DNA of 64,000 nt from Daucus carota subsp. sativus (GCF_001625215.2 NC_030384.2:44550390-44614389); one strand, 5' to 3'; positions 25,727 through 40,110 are shown, numbered from the stretch's first letter. The notes: generated by a model not told the origin, from the sequence alone. Numbers and translations are program-made.

Positions 25727-28700
25727 TCACATCTCCATCTTCAGCTGGTTTGATTGCAAAGAAGCTGTGGCACAAAACAACCTTAAATATATTACAATTT
25801 CAATATCATCACAAGCACTTATTACTCTTGTCAACCCAAAAACAGCCGTTTTGTTATATTGTTAATCAAACTGGGTGGACAGACTAATTCATTTCTTACT
25901 CCATGCATCACTATGTCTACTAGACTACAAAATAAAATTTGTCCTAAAATTATTTTGGTTAGATTAATGTGTCAGACTTGAAAACATGTCCTAATGTCGA
26001 ACTTGGCGATATATTGAAACCCAAATGAACAGGGTCCAATATTCTCAATGAAATATAGGTAAGGGTAACATAGCATGTACCAACATCATAGCTGGTTTAT
26101 AAGAGTAAAAGCACACTGTTTAAAAAATAATTATATGCTTGAAACCAGGTATTATGATATGTGTAAATTACCTGAATTTGCCACCGAATCATAGCTTAAA
26201 AGTGAATTATCTGGCGTAACAAAGTTAGTGTTGTCTTCTTCCCTAACCCAGGAAGGCTGATGGAGCAAGTCAAACGGCCATAAATGTTGATATTGCTGTC
26301 TGTTGATGCTTCCATTGACTTGTCCTTCCATACAGGTCGTTGGCATACAAACTCCTGGAAAGCTGCTTTCTATCATCGATCCACCCTTAAAGATTAAAAG
26401 AAATAATGTAAAATCTAATACAATTAATGACACAAAAATTTGTCAGGCAGTAAATTTGTGTGAATCTAGTCTTCAATCTATAACTTATTGTTAGGAGCGA
26501 TTTTATAAATTCATAATTAGTCTGTTTGGCTATATAATTTTATTGAATTCTTAACATATATATAATTTACTTTTCTGGAAATTTTAACTTCGATGCAACT
26601 TTTTGTGCTTGCAACAACTCCAGACTCAAAAGATAACTTACCTGTTTTAGCCTTTTAGGGGCTTAGGCAAACAGGGTCCCAGACATACCTACTTAACTAT
26701 ATTATAATACTCATTGCACCAAACCATGCTATTTGATTTTCATTCTGATTTAGAAATGCAAAGATGTATTTTAAAACTTGCAAATTCTGCTGAGACCTCA
26801 AGTGACATGGTTACATATATACAATAAAAAGATATCATGTGTAAGGTACTTATTAGGGAACATCTGTCAGATGCCCATTCTACCATGTCTAGTGACTGCG
26901 TTGGGGGACCTATTGTCCTGGGAGACCTTGCAATAGTAATTCCTAATACAAATTGAAAGTAACCCGAGCTTGACGTTACCCTTTTGGCATCTTAACAAGC
27001 AGTTGAGGAGGTAAATATGCGAAACAGAAGGTCCAAATCTGACCACTGTCTTGCCTCTATATTAAAGGTAAAACACTATCCTTTGAGATATTGTACAGGG
27101 ACCCAAGAAAGAAGAGCATTTAAAGAAGTCCAAATATTTTATTGTCCTTCCCACTTGCAAATTTATGATGGATGTTTTTACGGTATCCAGCAGGATAATG
27201 TTCAGAGCTGGCAAGATGGTCCTAAAACTATCAACTCGAATCATTAAACTTGCACCTGTTGGGTTGGTTATCCATTAATATGTAGATGGCTTCATAAACC
27301 AACCTCAATTATTTAGAGACAACAACCCAGCTAACTAAGACTCATAATATGGAGTAATTAAATAGTTGGCGTAACCGAGTTGGTAAAAGTTTAATCTTGG
27401 GCTGGGATTGCCTAGAGCCTAAAGGTGCTTGATCCTCTAACCATTATTTTCCGGCTGATATTTTTTTCTTCTAAATTTTATTTTTTTTCTCAGGAAACAA
27501 AAAATATAAACGCAATACTCCAACATTACATATATTGTAAATGACAATGCTATTAAAGATTAATATATGAAGTAGTATCATTAAAAAAAAACTAAAGTAT
27601 ATATATTTCTAATAGAATATTTTTGTCCAACTATTATATTTACGTTGATGCTTCAAATATAGACTAGTCAAAATTCATAGAACAGTTGAAAACTGCATAT
27701 GAAAATCATGACTTTAGATACAAATCATAAGAAAGTAATATATAAATTCTTATGTCTTAAATACAAAATCCAAGCCGCCTGTGATCTGCTAGTTATCATA
27801 GTTATTATAATACTCAGGGAGTCTTAGTTATGAAATTGCTAGACTATTATTTTTAATTAGCTGAAAGCCTGAAATACAACAATCAACAGAATGAATCCCT
27901 CTGTTGATGTCTAAACTATTATGTACATCGTACAATAGAATACTAAGAAAGAATCACCAAAAAGAAATAAAAAATGCAAGGGTCCTAGTGTTCATTGATA
28001 ACTTGGTGTCAGGACTTCTTCCATCCTCTTATACCAAAGGTCAGTGGTTCAAATCTTCACTCCCTATTCCTGAATACTTAAAATCTAATGCATTGAATTA
28101 TATGTAACGTACCCAAAAAAAAAGTGAGAAAGAATGGAGAAGATTGATAACAACAAAGTAACAAATATGAGAAAAAATAGTGCCTCAAAGTACTTATTTC
28201 AATTCTAAAATCTAAAGATAAATTAAGACTAAAACAGATTATATAGAAGTTGATAAAGTAAGATATAAATATAACACATGTTGAAAAGAAAGAGCTGCAA
28301 TTGTAGTCAAATAAAAACAAAAACAGTGAGATACTTAGAGTCTCATTTATTCGTACTTCACTGATTCAGAAAGGAACCTAACAGACTAAAACCAAGACCA
28401 AACAATTTCGGCCTAAATATTTTGACTATAATGAATTGGAAAATGGTTTGATTTCTTAGAGATAAGAAAAACATTAAGTGATGCCAAATTTACCCAAAAA
28501 CTGTATAACACAAGCTACATCTGAGTAATAATTCATCGGTGCCAGTCCTGTTGCTTGAAATTAAAAACTAATTGCTATTACTGCAAATAATAAGTAAAAT
28601 TTGTTGAGCACACTTACTTCTGTGGCAAAGAGACCATCTAGATTGATATCAACTCTTGGATTTACAGCAGCAAGTCTCATCGATAAGAACTGAATCAAAA

Positions 28701-31578
28701 TATAAACACAAAAGAGGAGATGTTTAAACTAAATGTCATTGTTCAATTAAACTATTGCAGACAGCACCTTACTATCTTGCTGGGAAACATTAACAATCAT
28801 CAGCACGTAAAGGGAAGACTATAACAGAAACCAGTATATTGACGAGCTTTAGCTTTACAATCAATATAGGCATGCATTATAACTAGGTTGAAAGTATCAT
28901 TTTCCTGGTTAGTTTAGATCTTAGGCAAAGATCATTAATTATCCCCAACTTAACAATAAAGCAAACTTCTAGTATATCAATTTGACTAACCAATATATTT
29001 AGCAGGCATATACATCTAGAATAAAAAACACTATGTGCATAAAACATATGCCTAACCTCGACTTGGCGTTGTAGAGATTGTACATGATTGATGATCTCGT
29101 CCAATACCATTGCTGTACCTGAAATCTGCAACGTAATCCACATAAATTTTCTTGTTCCAGTACAGGAAGAAGCTATTGGCGCTTGAAGCAGGTAATATTC
29201 ACTACTCCAGATAACATGCCACTTCGTGAAATTCTAAAGTGCTCTGTTCTGATTACTTAAAACTAGACCTGTCAATCGTGTCATGTCATGTTCTTTAGTG
29301 TCGTGTACTTTCGTGTTTCGTGTACCCATATCCGACCAGTTTAAGATTTGTGTACCTAATCTCAAACCCATATCCGTTTCGAACCAAGTCGTGTAGTTTT
29401 CGTCTATGATTAATATAAATTTAATAATAGCATTTAATTAAAAAATATATTTTAAAAATACATTTTTTCTGTATTATTTTATGAAATATATATTAAATAT
29501 TTCTATTTGCATACAATTGTGTACAACTATTGACATATATATATATTATATATGTAAATATATATTTTTTACATGAAAATATATTTATTTATTTAAAGAT
29601 ATATTTATATCGTGCACTTTTGTGTATATAAAATGAAAATCCATATTCGACACTAAATTCACCGTGTATTTTTCTGTTCGTGTCCCAAAAACTGAAACCC
29701 AAACACTAACTTTTCGTGTCGTGTTGTCACGTCGTGTACCAAATTGTCCATGTGTTTTCAGTAGGGTACCAAATTGTCAGGGCTACTTAAAACCCCCAAA
29801 AGTGCTAAACACTTCATATAGATAGCATAATTTGAAGGTTACTGCAAGCACTTTAAATTTATTCTCTAAATCTATAAACTTTGCAGACACTTGAAGTGAG
29901 AATGAGCCCTTCCTGTCATCTGTGGAAGGTCTTTTACACTAACGATCAGGAATAGCAAAAACTAAATGTCCTGGCAGTTTCATCAAATTAGCTCTTCTGT
30001 AATCCAATATAATTTTGATAGGGGAAAAGCTATTACTCATTAATTTAAGCCAACTTATGACAGCAAATGCTATTACATGCCTAATCTATTTGAGATGCTT
30101 AAAAGAGTCTACTTTCTGCCATGGTTGAAAACTATCACATCATAGACATATAAATGTCAATACCTTTAGTTAGTCGGAAACAAAATCTCGGTTTAGTAAT
30201 TATTTTTGGATTCATCCCCTCCCTCTGATATTTTGTTTGTAATATGCACCACTCAAGTGCCTAAGAAAATTCTCAAAGACTTAATCAAGTTAAGAACAGA
30301 TATAGTAGCTGGGCCCAACCCAGATCAAGATTAGCTTTAGAAGTTACATGCTTCGCTGTATTTGACATTGAGTGATTCCCAAATTTCATTTAATTAATCA
30401 GATGGCATTTTTTGCTATTTATAAGGATATCTGACCACTTGAGCATCCCCTTGTCCCCTGGTACAGTTAATTACACCCCAGAAATAAATTAATACAGCAC
30501 GCCACTCTATAGAGAAAAATGACATGTACTTTGGTACTTGCAAAACCAAAACTAAAACAAGAAGCAAGTTCTTTTTTTAATTTTAATAACAAAGAAGTCC
30601 TTATATAGATACTATACAGTATACACCAACCAAGCAGCTGGTAAATTTTATAATAATTCTCAGTAGGCAACTTTTCATTAACATCAACACAATTAATCTA
30701 ATTATAAATGATTATTAAATACTTGAAACTTGAAAGAAATCAGCACCTTGTTGCAACCTGGGACCAGTTCCTGGAGCAACTTCATCCTAGCATTTATCTT
30801 CTCTCTCCTCGCCTGCCCCCACATTATAATTGAAAAATACATCATAATCACACAATAATAAGATAAGTATATATACAAGTACTTAACACTAATGACAAAT
30901 TAAGAATGGAGCTAATTATGAGATTACTCTTTCAGCTAAGCTATGGCTATCTGTAGCTTGGCCTCGACGAGCTCGGACGTGAACATAAGGGAGCTTCTCC
31001 TTGTCATTCTCCGCATTTTTACTCTTTTTCGAGGGTGCTTTCGCCTAAATTCACAAACAAGCCATCAAATTAGCCACAAAAACAATAATTACCAGAAATA
31101 GAAACCCTAAAAACCGTAGTTGGGCACTCCCTACCTTCTTTTCCCTCTCTTTCCGCTTACTCGACTTTTGATCACTATTCGGAACCACTGAATCAGACAT
31201 TCCTGGTGACGAATTACGATGCGATTCAGACTCCACAGGCTCCTGCTTCACGTAATTCGCCGGAATTGAACTCCTCTCCGGCGAATTCTCCGTCGCGAAA
31301 ACAGAGAATTTCGAAGCTCGGTCAATTAAAGCAGGATTAGACGGGAAAATAGGAGCGTAAGGATAGAGTTTTGGCTGTTGAGCTTCTCCGGCGAGTTTTT
31401 CCGGCGTGTGCAAGAGCTTGACGGCTTGATTTGGCGGGAGTTCTAAAAGAGCGGTGAAAGAATTACCGGATTCCGGAGGCACGGACATCAAGGTTTGAAG
31501 CTCTTCTCCGAATCGGAGTGACTCGTCGGCGATTTCTTCGACTAATTTACCGGATCGGACCTCCTCTGTTGGCTCCAT
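25727..31578 (-). CDS. bHLH transcription factor, bHLH48/bHLH60-like
   Basis: A nuclear DNA-binding regulator. Seven exons, in order 31578-31135, 31044-30928, 30812-30747, 29125-29057, 28689-28618, 26385-26172 and 25764-25727, keep phase throughout and give 339 residues. I chose the ATG at 31578 ([10 protein letters not shown]), though the frame opens further upstream. The basic region reads [19 protein letters not shown] (about 169-187), carrying the His/Glu/Arg pattern for E-box/G-box binding. The helix-loop-helix follows across three small exons with [37 protein letters not shown] and [19 protein letters not shown]. The C-terminus is Gln/Pro-rich and ends QSNQLKMEM. This exon pattern and the motif after helix 2 match the plant group containing Arabidopsis bHLH48 and bHLH60. 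The last junction is the least certain. Large introns hold a hAT element and tRNA-derived relics. Confidence 0.9.
27366..27480 (+). repeat. tRNA-derived SINE relic (weak)
   Basis: A sequence like an A box (taaccgagttgg) is followed after about 55 bases by a poor B box (gtgcttgatcctc), in an intron of the bHLH48-like gene. It is short and degenerate. Confidence 0.35.
27970..28120 (+). repeat. Possible SINE relic (weak)
   Basis: It contains a B-box-like ggttcaaatcttc at 28046 and ends near an A-run (about 28113-28122), as SINE tails do. The A box is not convincing. It lies in the same intron as the previous relic. Confidence 0.28.
29264..29785. mobile_element. Non-autonomous hAT element in bHLH48-like intron
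   Basis: It begins tagacctgtcaatcgtg and ends caaattgtcagggcta. It is flanked by a perfect 8-bp duplication cttaaaac (29256-29263 and 29786-29793). The 522-bp interior repeats cgtgt/gtcgtg words in its subterminal regions and has no coding capacity. Confidence 0.87.
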
Positions 31579-31711
31579 GTGAATATATTTCAATTGATTA
31601 ATTAAAATGTTTAAGTCTGAGTCCTTTAAAGTTAAATTGTTGAGGTACACAGCCAAAGAGAGAAACAATAAGATGTAAATGGTACTTGACACTTTCCAAC
31701 AGCAGACGTAG

Positions 31712-31716
<5 letters not shown>

Positions 31717-31748
<32 letters not shown>
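31717..31748. repeat. (GA)16 microsatellite upstream of the bHLH48-like gene
   Basis: A perfect 32-base GA run starting 139 bp upstream of the ATG, probably in or near the 5' leader (CT-rich on the sense strand). Such pyrimidine tracts are frequent in plant leaders. Confidence 0.85.
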
Positions 31749-31752
<4 letters not shown>

Positions 31753-31889
31753 TGTGTGTGAAAAGGCAGGCAGCTAGAGCTAGATAGAGGGTATCAATGG
31801 AGGTCAGTGAATATTATAATCTACTTATCTACTTATCTACTTATATATATAATAGCCCAACACGTTCGTGTCAAGCCTCCATCCTGAGC

Positions 31890-32037
31890 AAATAAATTAC
31901 CTAGCTCCGAACCCGAGCCTAACTCCGAACCTAACTCCTCCTCATACATATAAAAAAAATGGTATTCATCGGACTCGAACCCAAGCCCTCTTCATTACAA
32001 TTACACCACTCAAACCACTTGAGCTACATAGGCAATT
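31890..32037 (-). repeat. tRNA-derived SINE-like sequence
   Basis: Read on the minus strand, an A box tagctcaagtgg (32026-32015) is followed by a B box ggttcgagtcc (31981-31971) at normal polymerase III spacing. A T-rich segment and a non-tRNA body follow. It could also be a tRNA pseudogene, but there is no paired acceptor stem. Confidence 0.5.
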
Positions 32038-32882
32038 AATTTTTTTACTCAAAAGCATTAAACTCATACATTAAAACTATTGTATTTATATTCTTTTCAA
32101 TATCTTATTTATTTATTAATTTGAGATAAGTTTTTGAGAAACATTTATTTGAGATAAGTTATTATTTCAGGTAAGTCTCATATGTTTTTTACATGATAGA
32201 TTAATATCCATAAATTAATTACTAACGTAATAAATTTAAATTTGAAAAATTTTTTGAACAATTGGGTTCGAGGCATGTTTCAGACTTCAAAAAATGGATA
32301 TAATTCATATTTGATTAAAATTGGACGAATTCAAATCTAACTTAATACTTTAAACGAGTATCGGTACAATATTAGAGAAATTTAAGTCATGCATGTGAGA
32401 AATAAGTACCAAAACTAAGATTTCGATGAGCATCTTTGAAAGGAAAAATTGATGGACTTTCAACATGGACCATGTCATATTATTTTTCTTTAATTATAAA
32501 AGGTGACTTATCAAGAGATTACAATATTTTGAAAAACATAAAATAAGATAACTGAAAGAATAATTTTATTTAGATTACTTTTTATTTTAAACTTATGAAT
32601 TCAAAATTCGACGTGTAACCAAATCTTTTCAAAAAAAAAAAAGTATAGATATAAGAATAGTGACAAAGACATCAAATTTGGTGTTAGAAAATATGTCTAA
32701 ATGATGTGATTTTGGTATTTGAAATATTATATAACTTGTGATACAAAAGTGAATTTAGGGAAATTCTATGTTGTTAATCAAAAGTCAACCAAATAATAAT
32801 AAAACGTGTTTACGAGACCTACTAAAAAGAATTGAGTTATAAATTTTACTTGCTTAAAATAAAATAACACAGGGAAATAAAT

Positions 32883-32883
<1 letters not shown>

Positions 32884-32917
<34 letters not shown>
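32884..32917. repeat. (TA)n microsatellite
   Basis: An alternating TA run with a single interruption (atgta), in the AT-rich interior of the proposed Helitron. Confidence 0.75.
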
Positions 32918-32918
<1 letters not shown>

Positions 32919-34319
32919 AAAGTCTTAAAACTATAATTTTAATATGCCATCCATCAATGTATAACATACGAGTTAAATAAAATGATTCAAACTATAATTA
33001 AATTAATTAATCATTTACAAATTAAACTAATAAAATATAATTAATTCTGAAATGGATAATCCGACGCGATAAGGTGAAAACTAATATCTGATTAAACGGG
33101 ATTAGAACAAGAATAGTTTTCCATAATCCATAATATCGAAGACCTGATTTGATATTTAACAATTGAACATGATATGCTACATTGCTCACCCCTAAGAAAT
33201 AAGAGTATCATAATATTTAAAAATGTGAGTTTGCACAAAGCTCAAAAAGTAACTATACGACTAATTAAACTAAATATTTCTTATTTTCATGAATTTTATG
33301 GTGCCTAACTGACATCTACTCTATTTTTGCTATTTGACATCTGGTTTATAACAATTACATGAAAAATCACTAAAAGTCTTAATCAACAAGCTCTGAAAAC
33401 TAATGATAAAAAATTAATATTTTATAACAAGACAATATTATAACACGCGGTATCAAAGTAATAATCATCTAATATTTTAAATTAACAAAAAAAAATAAGA
33501 TATTGAAGTACTATATAATTGATATGAAAATTAAAAGAATAATCCACATCAAACGTGTAGGAATTTTTCGGGTACAATTATAAAGTTAGTAGTTCAATTG
33601 ATGCTTTTAAAATAAATTAAGGTAGGATCTTTTACATACAATATATGTTTCAATTATTATTTATACAAGGTGTGTGCAATATATGCTAAAAAATAATGTG
33701 TTGATGGTCTGTCCATCATATATCACTTAACTATTACACAAACGTGCGCTCAAAAAAAGAGAAATAAATATAAAACAACGCGGATCACACATCTTCATCT
33801 AATCATGATTTAGGATATCGTAATTCACATATCAAGAACAAGTTTTCATATTGGATGAAATAATTTAATAATTTTCAACAATAAATTACAGATCTTTTTA
33901 GTGAGGTATAATATATTTAAATTCTAAAAGTTTCAGTATTAACTTCGAATATAATTTTGAACATGTAGATAATATGGCAGTGGCCTCTATATCCTAACGA
34001 ATTTGAATATAGAAAAATAAGTTCAAATGTTATTTTTGATCCATAATTTTTTTTTGAATATAGTACATATTATTACTATCAATGCTATTAGATTGCAAAT
34101 GTTACATTTCATATTTACATATTCAGTTAAAAAATAAGACGTAATAGTTATACTCGGAATAATATGATAACACACGAATATTATTTAAAACACAACAAAA
34201 ACTAGAGTCCCGTGCCTCGCACGGGCTTTTATGCTAGTTTGATAATTAAAAAAGAAAGCGAGGAAATGGAAATAAGGCAATTAGGCAAATGAAGTACAGG
34301 GAAAGCAACGTTGTGTTGG

Positions 34320-34394
34320 GGGGAGAGAGAGAGATGGGAGAGAGGGAGAGAGCGAGGGAGAGAGAGAGAGAGATGGGAGAGAGGGAGAGAGATG
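34320..34394. repeat. GA-rich low-complexity tract
   Basis: Purine-only repeats in which the module gagatgggagagagggagag appears twice, separated by further GA units. Confidence 0.8.
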
Positions 34395-34682
34395 TATAGG
34401 AGGGGGCGTAGATATGGAGGGAGGGGGGGTACTTAGTGGTTAAGTGGCGCAGGGGAGGGGACCGTGACCCGACACTATATTATAACCGTAGAAGCGAGAC
34501 TGATGGGTCATTATCTTGCATTTATAACGTCGCTTTTAACTAGAGCGGGGCTACTATTTTTACTCTTTCCAGCTAAACACCATACTACTTGTAGCATTTA
34601 CTTGTTAAGTTGCCAACTTGCTTCATCCGCTGTCTTCTTTCCTGCCTTCCCTCCCCTTCCAAGTACCACTGTCCAACACTGA

Positions 34683-35522
34683 CAGTGGCGGAACCAGAGG
34701 GGGGCTAGGGGATGCTAGAGCCCCCCCTAACCTCGAAAAAACAGTGTTAATTTTTTTCCCAGCCCCCGCTGAATTATTCATGTCAATATAATTTAGGGCA
34801 CTTAGATCGAGTTCAAGAGATGTCTTATAACACGTCTTAAGTCAAAATTTGGGATATTTGATGAAAAATGTTGATCCAACAATATCCTAGTGATGCCTTC
34901 TATCACTAGAACAACCTCTTGAAACCTTATTTATAAAGCATATCTCTTCTTGTTATATCCTATATATTATTATAATAGTTATACATACTCTCTTTCTCTC
35001 TCTGCTTTGAACTTGCTCTTAGTCTAAAGAGAGTCTGATTAACAAATACATTCAAACAGGTACACTCATAAGTCATACGCACACACTCTCATCATGAACT
35101 TGGTCTTACTTCACCGTTGAGAAACAACACTACTCTAACTCAGCTTCTCACTGCGATAAATTCATTCAGCCGTGAACCCGCGACAATATGCTCAAATGCG
35201 CTCTCCTTTCCGGCGGCCATGTCACTTAAAATTGGTTGTTTACGATTTTTCGGAGGTCTACAATGGCATAAAAAAAGTCGATGTACTATGAGTCAATTTT
35301 TTTTTTCGACGCCGCTTCTTATTGCTGTATTTATGTTAATGCACTCGGAAAACGTTCTCTTTTAGGCCTTTTAACCAATAACTACGTGCAACCTAGAGAG
35401 ATGGTCGTATCTCTTTAATGAATGTGGTATCAATGTTCGATTCAAATTTCAATCGGTCCCTCACAATCTCACTTGCTTCCAAATTTGAGCCCCCCTAAAT
35501 ATTATTCCTGGTTCCGCCACCG
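34683..35522. mobile_element. Non-autonomous hAT element, cagtggcggaaccag termini
   Basis: Ends cagtggcggaaccag and, inverted, cggtggcggaaccag are flanked by a perfect 8-bp duplication aacactga (34675-34682 and 35523-35530). It is 840 bp long with no transposase. Short open frames inside are not gene-like. Confidence 0.87.
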
Positions 35523-38500
35523 AACACTGATATAGTAGCTTGTCATCTATGTTTATCCCTCAATTTATTTTTTATTTTTTTGCAGGACAATTTAGCACTA
35601 ACAACAATTTTCTTTCTTTCTTTTAAATGTTTTGCCACCTTGCTTGATGGTTGCTTCACGCATGGTAACACGTTCGAGTTTGAAATTGGAACTTGATAAA
35701 ATTGATGAAAGAGCTGATTCCGAACATATTTTGATTAATCGAATTATATTCGTGCCATTTTTAGATTTAAGGTGTGAGTTGCACTGTGAATGATATCAAG
35801 AAGGATGTTCAGATATTTGATTGTATTGTTTTAAATGGGATGAAATCATGAAAGAATGAAATAAAAATTATAAAAAAAATTGAAAATTATACAAAATATG
35901 AGATAAAAAAGATTAACTTTGAGTGTGTATAAATATTTTTATGAATGAAATTATAGAGATATATGATGGAAAAGTTGAGACAATTATTCTTCTGAAATGT
36001 GGATAAAATTTTTGATACAAAATTATGTAGCTGAGACAATTATGATGAAAAGTTGAGACAATTATTCTTGTAAACGGACTATTTTATGTAGCGTTTTGTT
36101 CTTAAAACATCATATCGTGTCGTGTTTTGTCGGATTTTTTTATCTGAACGTAATACGATCTAGTATTTTCGTCCTAAAAACAAAATGAAGGATTATCCGA
36201 CGCATTTAAATGATATTTGTGATCATTTATCCCCATTCTATTATTTTAAATATTATTTGTGAATTTTGTATAATCTATGAAAACAAAGACTTATTTGGAG
36301 TTGAAAGTTGCATTTATACAATACTTTTTATAATTACGTATTTAACATATGATTGCTATTTCTTATGCTATGAGTCGCTTATTTCCAAAAACAATTACAC
36401 ATTTTCGTACTTTAGACTAATAAATATATGATTTATTTTTAAAGAAAAAGAAAAGCTAGACATGATGAATATATGATCAAATCAAACATGCAAAAGTTTG
36501 ATCACTAAATTATAGTTGGGTACAATTTGTTGTAATAGTTATCTTGATCTATTTTGATATTAAAGATGATTTCGAATATTTAAAGTTCATATCTTTAAAA
36601 TCATATAAATAACTTATTATTAAATTTTTAAATAATTTTTTAATTTATTTATGTGATATTATATTAAAATTACAAACAAAAGGAAATTATTAAATTAAAT
36701 AAATAAACAAGTTAATAAATATTAAAATACACCCCTGTTATCAGCCATATACTTTAGTAAAATATGCTTCCGAGTTCCGAGTAAAGTACAGCAATCCTTT
36801 AGCTTAGCGTGATCCAAAATTTTTTAACATTCAAATATTATTATTTTTATTATTTGATGATTTTGTTAACTTTTATAAATTAATAAAAATTATAATATAA
36901 TTAAAACAATGATTAATTATAAATTAAAATTTCAAAATATATATAATTTCAAAATACATAAAATTTCAACAATTTATTAATTGCTACAAAAAAATCAAAA
37001 ATAAAGATGTCCATCTTGAACTTCGAAATGCACTAATTGAGCATGTGTGAAGAATATACTGATTATATGAATTAGTATTTTAATGTAATATTTTAATGTT
37101 TTTAATTTATTTTTATGTACAGTTTTATCTTTTTCAAATCATTTTGTAATATTTTATATTTTTCTAGTCATTTATTGTGTTATTATTATTATTGATGAAA
37201 TTACTTAATCATTTTTAAAATATTTAAAATCAAAGTATATAAATATTTTAAACATGAATGAATTTGAATTTATATTTAAATCATATGATTGGAATAAAAT
37301 TTGCATCTCGTCCTAAATTTGGATCATTTAATGATCCAAATTTGAATCTATGATTGGAGTTGGACATGGAACAACCGGTGAACAACGGAGGTCAAGAAAT
37401 GAGAAAAAACTTGTTGGTGGTCATTGACTCATTGTCAATATCAAACCAGCAAAGTTATATATGTGAACTAAGTTGGAGGCGATGCAACAAGACTTTGATT
37501 CCTTTTGAAAAAGGACCTTGGTGAAACAAATTGAAATGATTTTCCATGTATTTTCGGCCAACAAGACGTACGGCTGCTTGTTTTACAAAAGATAACAACG
37601 TCTCTCCAACCCATCATCTTATGACATATTCATCCGGATGTTTAAACTTTACTCCATGCATATTTTACAACTCTTCCCTTGCTTTGCGTACAAAACTTAT
37701 ATATTTTCATTAAAAATGAATACTTCCATAGAGTGCTAAAAAGCACGAACCAACCATTTTTCAAAGTTAAAATGTGGGAAAACGTATTTAGTGCTTAATT
37801 CTTTAATTAGACGGTTATTAAACTGCGTCATCAATTAAGAGCAATGAATTCGTGGCAAGTCTGTTGGGGTTTTGTAATTTTTAGATGGGATAAGATGAAA
37901 TTCCGGACAAGCAATATCATAAATTTATTTATATGTACAATGTTTTTTTATCCAAAAATAATGGATGGAATAATAAATAATGGATGAGATAATAAAGAGA
38001 GCAAATGCATTATTGAGATGAAGGGGGAACAACAAAACCAGAATTTGGCAGACGCAAAAATCTCAGACTTGCTACGCTCCTATATTTGGAATTTCCAATT
38101 CGGCCAATTTAGGGTTTGTTTGCCCAGTTTTTAACAACTTACTCGGATATAAGATCTCGTAATCTTCAAGTACAATCCTTTCTACTTCGGTCTTCACTTT
38201 AAAGCTTCTTCCACTCTATGAAACTTTTTTTTAATTGAAATATAAGAGCACGCAGCTAGTATCCACGAGCTCACAGACAGACTTAACCGTATCATATATT
38301 ATCCACACACATATAATTGAGACCAAAATTTCTTACTTTATATATAAGAGCAACTCTAATATATGAATTTTTTAGACAAAAAAAAGAAAAAGAGATGATC
38401 TTATAAGTGGCATCATCATATATCATTATATAAAAATATTATATTTCATTTATAATAAATTAAAATAATAATAATAACCGATTTAAAAAATATAGTCAAT

Positions 38501-40016
38501 TGATATAATCGATATTATCAAAATAAATTAATTTACAGATTCAAGAAATTTTACTAAATATCTTATAATTTCAATTTAGTCCACTATAATAACGGACCGA
38601 TTGAAGACATCCTGAATCAATATAAGAAATACAAGTACAAATAATTATTTGGAATTATAACATTGTTATATGATGATAAACGTGAGATATATTTCTATAA
38701 ACAATATATAAACTGACCTATTAGTCAGAACTGGCGGCAAAATAAGACTTCACCAAACATACACTAGATCTGGAGCTGCAGAAGATGTTTTATTGCTCAT
38801 TGATACTGTATCAATTTATTTATATTGTTTTTTCTTTTACATTTCCATCAAGGCGAGCACAAAAAAAGGTATACATGCGTGCGAGAAGTGCACAGAGGGG
38901 CATCAATTCATTTTATTCGATGTTGCAATTAAACTTTCGACTTCCTTGAGAAAAATTTGGGGCCTAGATAAGAAAGTGCACAGTGAATGGACCACAAAAA
39001 TGAAGGAGAGCCCACTCTAATGTAGTGGGCCTCTGCCCACGTGATATCCTCGTAAATGCTTTATCATGCATGCTGCTCTCCTCCCCCTTTCACTTATTTC
39101 TTTTTAGATATTTTGCGTTTCTGACACACTTGAAACTACCACTACAGCGACGTGAGACGTCCTTGGGTATAAATAACTTCGTGTGTGTGTGTATATATCA
39201 TCCTTTTAGTGTATTATTAAAAAAATACAACTAAATTTTTATCGAACTCAGATGTACATAAATAAGTATGCTTTCGGACGAAGACACAAATTCTGAGACA
39301 AATTAACAAATATAATTATTATAAATTATTAGTTTATGCATTGTTTTGATAATTTATATGGCATTAAAGTGTATAAAGAAACTAACTGGTAAAATTATGA
39401 TTACAATTAAATAAATATCCCCAACTCCGATAATTTGAATTCGAAGCAATACTGTAGAAGGATAGTTTGTCAGGTTAAAATACTAATAATTTGTTAATTT
39501 TTTTATAAACTGAAAATTTCAATCAATTTATATTGTGATAGCAGAAGGATAACTTTTGAAGTTAAAACACTAATGATGAATTTGAACTAAAAATAATTAT
39601 TTTAAAAGTATTTCAAACAAATTCGGAACTAAAAAGTATGAATAATTATTATCTTCCCTTAATAAACGGACGGTCATTTTAGTAAATCTAGAACTGAAAA
39701 ATGAAACTAATATTATGGTTTTATACTATTAAAAATTTCCTTTCAAATAATTTAAAACTCACAGCAAGACAATTTCTTGTTTATATTATCTTTCCTGCTA
39801 CTAAAAAAATTTCTTACACCAAATTTGAAACCGTTATTTCAAAATAACTCTTACAAATCAAAAACTACTATTCAAAAATTTGAATTTGGAAAAATTAGTT
39901 TTTATTTTAATATTTATAATTAAAAATTACAGAAATTTAGAAACATGAACTCAAACAGTCAAGAGTTCCGGTTCGCTCGGCAATTTCAACGGTGAAATCC
40001 AATGAAATAATTTATT

Positions 40017-40110
40017 TGGGCCAGAAGGGTTTGATAATTCTGAGCCACTGGGCCAATAATGGCAAACAAGAAGACAACACAAATCCACTTCAGGAGCAGG
40101 CAAGTGGGCC
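40017..40110. promoter_or_regulatory. Cluster of three TGGGCC (site II) motifs
   Basis: TGGGCC occurs at 40017, 40049 and 40105. In plants, clustered site II motifs bind TCP factors and mark promoters of housekeeping genes and some noncoding RNA genes. About 110-140 bp downstream the sequence turns CT-rich (cttcttcttcaacaag) and meets a donor-like ggtaaaat. No coding region has been found on either side. Confidence 0.4.

Larger units (their letters stand above)
31836..34237 (+). mobile_element. Probable non-autonomous Helitron, copy 2
   Basis: The 3' end has hairpin cccgtgc-ctc-gcacggg (34209-34225), then CTAG (34234-34237) and flanking T. It nearly matches the 3' end at 10545-10573. The proposed 5' end, tctacttatatata preceded by A, resembles the 9545 end (both are followed by taata and gcc(c)aaca). 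The 5' end is uncertain because of the repeated word tctactta. The interior is extremely AT-rich and contains a SINE-like unit and a TA-repeat, but no Rep/helicase. Confidence 0.5.

Noticed and set aside
37315..37343. 29-base palindrome aaatttggatcatt/aatgatccaaattt
   Set aside because: A short palindrome in AT-rich DNA is expected by chance or as a MITE remnant; no flanking structure supports a function.
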